Source: Cinclus cinclus (taxonomy: Eukaryota; Chordata; Aves; Passeriformes; Cinclidae). From it: a DNA stretch of 64,000 bases. The stretch spans positions 1,597,979-1,661,978 of the forward strand of contig NC_085055.1 in NCBI RefSeq assembly GCF_963662255.1, written 5' to 3'. Positions 52,001 through 58,000 of the stretch are shown in pieces (position 1 is the first letter of the stretch; the number at the start of each line of letters is the position of its first letter). Below the pieces are notes generated by a model. That model did no database searches, was not told the DNA's origin, and was given only the letters and a program-made list of their open reading frames with translations. The position numbers were made by a program, and so were the translations under genes.

Positions 52001-55000
52001 TAAAAATGAGGTTATTATCATTATAATGTCAAAATAGCAAACTTAAAGTAGTCTGGTACTCTCTGTAGTATTCTCTCCAGTAAGTACCAACATTTTTAAT
52101 TCTTAAAATTAATTTAAAAATTAAAATTAATTTAAATTTTTTAATGTTGGTACTTGGTGCTATTTGCTACTTTTGGTGCTATTTTTAATATATTTTTATG
52201 ATAACCTCACTTTCACAAGATTTTAAAACCAGCCTGGACAAAGTTTTTCTCGTTAATTTGCATTTTTTTAGTCGTAAATCCTGTGTAATAAATGTAAATC
52301 CCTGTAGTAATAATTCCTGGAGTATTCCCAACCTGCTGCTTTACTCAGTTTAATTCTATTTTTCGAGTGCTTGCAATGAAGTTGGGAGCAGAGAAATGAA
52401 CAGGCAAAGATTTCTCTGTGCAGTTTCACTTTTTGGAATTCATTTATTTGTTGTTCCTGTGGTGACTCTGGCTGGGAAAAGTTCCTACCCTGGAAATCCC
52501 AAAAGGGATTTCTCTATCCAGCTGGGAAAGAGAGTGGAATTCTGCTGGAGCTCAGGGATGAGAAGTGGGAATGGTAAACTTTGTCCTGGACCCTAAAATC
52601 TGGGATGGATCCTGCAGGGCGGGAGGGATGGATGGATGGATGGATGGATGGATGGATGGATGGATGGATGGATGGATGGACGGATGATGGATGGATGGAC
52701 AGATGGATGATGGATGGATGGATGGATGGACGGACGGATGGATGGATGATGGATGGATGATGGATGGATGGACGGACGGATGTGTGATGGACGGACGGAC
52801 GGATGGATGATGGATGGACGGATGGATGGATGGATCCTGCAGGGATGGGTGGATGGGTGGATGGATGGATGGATGGATGGATGGATGGACGGATGGATGG
52901 ATGGACAGATGGATGGATGGACAGATGGATGGGTGGATGGATCCTGCAGGGATGGATGGATGGGTGGATGGATCCTGCAGGGATGGGTGGATGGATGGAT
53001 GGATGGATGGACAGATGGATGGGTGGATGGATCCTGCAGGGATGGATGGATGGGTGGATGGATCCTGCAGGGATGGGTGGATGGATGGATGGATGGATGG
53101 ACAGATGGATGGATGGACAGATGGATGGGTGGATGGATCCTGCAGGGATGGATGGATGGGTGGATGGATCCTGCAGGGATGGATGGATGGGTGGATGGAT
53201 GGATGGATGGATGGACAGATGGATGGGTGGATGGATCCTGCAGGGATGGATGGATGGGTGGATGGATCCTGCAGGGATGGATGGATGGGTGGATGGATCC
53301 TGCAGGGATGGATGGATGGGTGGATGGATCCTGCAGGGATGGATGGGTGGATGATGGATGGGTGGTTGAGGAATGGGTGGATGGATCCTGCAGGGATGCA
53401 GTGCTCGGATCATCCTCGTGCTTGGCTCCACGGCTCCAGTGCTGTTGTGTGGGGCGGTGCCTCCCTCTAACGGCAGCAGAGTCCGGTGGGGGAAGGGGAT
53501 CAGCTCCCGGAGGTCCTGGGAGATGTCCCAGGAAATGTCCCGGGATATCCCCGCTCCCACCTGGGCAGGGGCAGGAGGGACTTGGAGTGCTGGGAATGCT
53601 GCGTTCAGAGCGTGTGGGATTGGGAATTTCTGGGCTGATTCCCCCTGGATTTTGTTCTGGTTGTTGGGAGGTCTCACCTCTGGAGTGGCTGCTGAGGATC
53701 CAAGGAGGATTTCCCTGGGGGATCTCCAGGGATGATTTTCATGGGTGATCTCCAGGGATGATTTTCAGGGATGATTTTCGTGGATGATCTCCAGGGATGA
53801 TTTTCAGGGATGATTTCCAGGCAGCCCCCACTGACCTTGGAATTCCAGCCCTGGGGTTGGGAAGGGTCTCGGGACTCTGTGGGATCAGGGCTGGGACAAC
53901 TGATCCTCTCCTGATCCCACCAGAAAAGATTTGAGGCTGGAGAAAATTCCCTGGAAAGCAGAGCTCCGAGGTTGGTGCAGTGCAGAGGTGACACAGCCAC
54001 GTGAGTCCCACATGTCCTGCTGGATTTCTCCTCCTTTTCCCAGGGCTTCCCTTGTGCTCAGTGCAGAATCCAGGATCTCCCACAGCCTGGGAGTATTTTT
54101 GTGTCGTGCACTGCAAATTATCCAGGGAAAACTTAGTTTTTCTTTATTTTTTTAATTTCTTTAATTTGTCAGTTTGTGCAGCTTGAGTAAAACTGGGATC
54201 AATTAAAAACCATGGGATGTGTGAAACCCCAGTTCTGTTGTAAATCACACAGCTGGATAAAAATATCACTTCCAATAACCCCAAATAAAATGGGATCAAA
54301 GAGGAAATATTTTCTGCTGTAGCTGTTAGTTTAGTCTGGGATCTGGGGGTGTTTCCTTCTTTTAATCCTCAACTCAAAAGAGCAAGAAAAAATGGCAGCT
54401 TTTTTTTTTCTCTATTTCAAAGCTTTTTATGTAAAATGTGTTATATTTTAAAATTAAATTAACCCCTTAAATCTAATTAGTAAAATAGGAAGAATACAGA
54501 TTCTGAGGAATATTTGAGGTTTATTGTCAATGCTTTGATTCTGGAGTTAGACCTGCTTGAAAAAATCTCTTTAAGTTCATGTTCATGGTCAGGATTATGG
54601 ATAAGCAATGAATCCATAAAAATTTACACTCAAAGATTATCCAAGAAATATTTAAAACATGCCTTTGTCTTATGGATCATTCACAAGATGTTGTTGGTCA
54701 TTTAATGCTTCTATTTCAGTGATTTTAAAGCTCTTAGTGGAATATGTTTTGTCTTTAAGGATAAAAATGGGAATATTTTAGGCAGAGCTTGCAGGGAAGT
54801 TTTCCTTCCACCTGATTTGTAGAATCACAGAATTCTCTGTTCCTTTTACTTTTATCTGATTTTCTGTTGTTTCTAATTATTTTCTGTGTAGGTTCTTGGG
54901 GTGGCATCGAAAAAGTTCCAGCACATTTTAGTTGTCAAGTGACAATTCCAGGTTATTGCTGATCCAGCCTAATTCCATGGGAATTGACAGTACCAAGATG

Positions 55001-58000
55001 GGTGTGTGCATTTCTCTATGGGAGGATAGCAATAGATGGAACCAGGGAATTGTGAATTATCCCTGAAGGATGGTGAAGTTCCCAGTTCAACTGGTAAAGC
55101 CAAGGTGACAGGCCTGGAAATTGCGCCTGCTGCTGGAATCACCTTTTTATTTTTATTAAAAACCAACCCTAATCCAAGATTTGGTTCCTTTTTTTTCCCC
55201 ACCCTAACAGAGTAAAAGGACTCACGGTGCACTGAGTTAATATTGATTTTTTTTTTTTTTGTCTGAAGCCTCGGAGCTTTCCGACTCCATTATTTTTGAT
55301 TTTCCTATGAAATACAAATCCTTGTCCCTGACAGCTGACAAACAACAGCTGGAAGTCGTTTTATCTCCCAATAATGTGTTTGTCAAAGCCCCCTGCACTA
55401 ATGGGCTCTGCTTCCTCCAGTCCATTTTCCCCCGTTAATGTCACTGATGTCATTGCCAGCTCTGAGTGATTTTTGCCCCTTTCCCAATTTGTCATTCCCA
55501 TCACTTTGTGCAGGGTCTGGGTGGGATCCTGGAGCTGGCTGGGATTTTGTGAAACTGGAGTTGAGCTGTGGATTTGAAATCTCCTTTTCCTGCCTTTCTA
55601 TCCCTATCTTTTTAATCAGGATCCTTTATTTATCCTCAGAGCAGGTGTACCCAAACCCTCAGGGAATTCTGGTTCCCTCTCCCCAACTGGCATTGGGGTA
55701 TTTTGATTTATCCCAAAAATGCTTAGGAATCTGTTTAAAAGGAGGAAGTTCCAGCACCAAGGCAGCAACCCTTGCAAACACAAATTTAAATGCAGCAAAT
55801 TCTTTCTTTTCCTTCCAAATTCCCCCCCCCAAATAAAATCGGGTTTGAAGTTGTATTTATGGACTTTGCTGTAATGCAGCTCCTGACAGCTTAGAATTAT
55901 GGAATTATGGTTTGGGTGGGAAGGACCTTAAATCCCACCCAGCAGCAGGGACACTGGGAGGTGTGATCCAGGGGTGATCCAAGCTCTGTCCAACCTGCCC
56001 TTGGGCACTTCCAGGGATCCAGGGACAGCCAGAGCTTCTCTGGGAATTCCCGATTTCCAACATCCCATCCATCCCTCTCTCCATCCCCTGCATCCTGTCC
56101 CCCCATCCCTTGTCCCAGTCCCTCTCCTGCCAGGGGCCCTGAGCTCTCCCTGGATCCTTCTCCTCCCCACTGATCCCATAAATCCTCAGGGCAGCACTTG
56201 CAATAATTCCCAGCCTCACTGCTGTCATTTCCCCCTTGCAACAGAAGCTTTTTGGGCTGAATTCCGTGAGCAGATTTTCCTGGTGTGTCCCAAAACCTCG
56301 TGCAGGCGTGGCTGGGACAGGTCCTGGCTGCCAGGATTTCGGTGATCCCGTAAATGAATCCCATCAGTGCCATGTTCCCTGTGCAGACCAAGCTGCCCTG
56401 CTGGACCAGGCGAGGCGAGTGAAGGAGATCGAAGCCATCGAAAGCGACGCCTTCGTCCCACAGACCTTCAGGTCCAGCAAGGAAATCAAAAAGGTACTTT
56501 ATTCCATCCCAAAAGGGACTTGATTCCATCCCAAAAGGGACTTGATTCCATCCCAAAAGGTCCTTCATTCCATCCCAAAAGGGACTTGATTCCATCCCAA
56601 AAGGGACTTGATTCCATCCCAAAAGGGACTTGATTCCATCCCAAAAGGTCCTTCATTCCATCCCAAAAGGTCCTTCATTCCATCCCAAAAGGGACTTTTT
56701 CCTTTCAAAAATGGGCATTTTCCTTTCAAAAATGGGCATTTTCCTTCCCAGCAGGGACATTTCCGTTCCCAACAGGGACATTTCCCTTCCCAGCAGGGAC
56801 ATTTCCGTTCCCAGCAGGGACATTTCCCTTCCCAGCAGGGACATTTCCCTTCCCAGCAGGGACATTTCCGTTCCCAGCAGGAACATTTCCGTTCCCAGCA
56901 GGGACATTTCCCTTCCCAGCAGGAACATTTCCGTTCCCAGCAGGGACATTTCCGTTCCCAACAGGGACATTTCCCTTCCCAGCAGGGACATTTCCGTTCC
57001 CAGCAGGGACATTTCCCTTCCCAACAGGGACGTTTCCCTTCCCAGCAGGGACATTTCCCTTCCCAACAGGGACGTTTCCCTTCCCAGCAGGGACATTTCC
57101 CTTCCCAGCAGGGACATTTCCCTTCCCAGCAGGGACGTTTCCCTTCCCAACAGGGACATTTCCCTTCCCAGCAGGGACATTTCCCTTCCCAACAGGGACG
57201 TTTCCCTTCCCAGCAGGAACATTTCCGTTCCCAGCAGGGACATTTCCCTTCCCAGCAGGGACGTTTCCCTTCCCAGCAGGGACATTTCCGTTCCCAGCAG
57301 GGACATTTCCCTTCCCAACAGTGACATTTCCCTTCCCAGCAGGGACGTTTCCGTTCCCAACAGGGACATTTCCGTTCCCAACAGGGACATTTCCGTTCCC
57401 AGCAGGAACATTTCCGTTCCCAGCTGGGACATTTCCCTTCCCAGCAGGGACGTTTCCCTTCCCAGCAGGGACATTTCCGTTCCCAACAGGGACATTTCCC
57501 TTCCCAACAGGGACATTTCCCTTCCCAGCAGGAACATTTCCCTTCCCAGCAGGGACGTTTCCCTTCCCAGCAGGGACGTTTCCCTTCCCAGCAGGGACGT
57601 TTCCGTTCCCAGAAGCGCCTCCTCCGCTCCCGATGTCGTTCGGGGTGCGTTGTGGCAGGACTGGGGGGGCTGGCTGGGCTGGGGACGTTCCCAGCAGCAG
57701 CGGGGTCGCAGCCCCGGGCCCTGCTGAGCTTCTCGCTGTGGCTCAAGCAGAGCTGCTGCCTTGGCGTCTGCCCCTTGCCCCTGGCAGTGCTTGCACTTAG
57801 CCCTGGCCCTTTCCAGCAGTGTGCACTTCTTGTCTTCCCTGAAGGCCCCAGGCAGCTTCTTCTGCAAGAAAGATCCAAAACCCCGGTGCTGCTGCTTTTC
57901 AAGTTCCCTCTCTGTACATTTCATTTCATTTCATTTCATTTCATTTCATTTCATTTATTATTTTATTGTATTTTATTTATTTTGTTTTATTTTATTTTAT

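Noticed and set aside
52514..53748. Frames of 330-390 codons with DGWMDG or HPSIHP repeats
   Set aside because: Translation of an ATGG repeat array.
56565..57924. Open frames of several hundred codons on both strands (Cys/Trp/Glu-rich, Ser/Arg-rich and Phe/Pro-rich)
   Set aside because: They follow from a 21-bp unit, a multiple of three with no stop in several frames; no splice, promoter or codon-use evidence.
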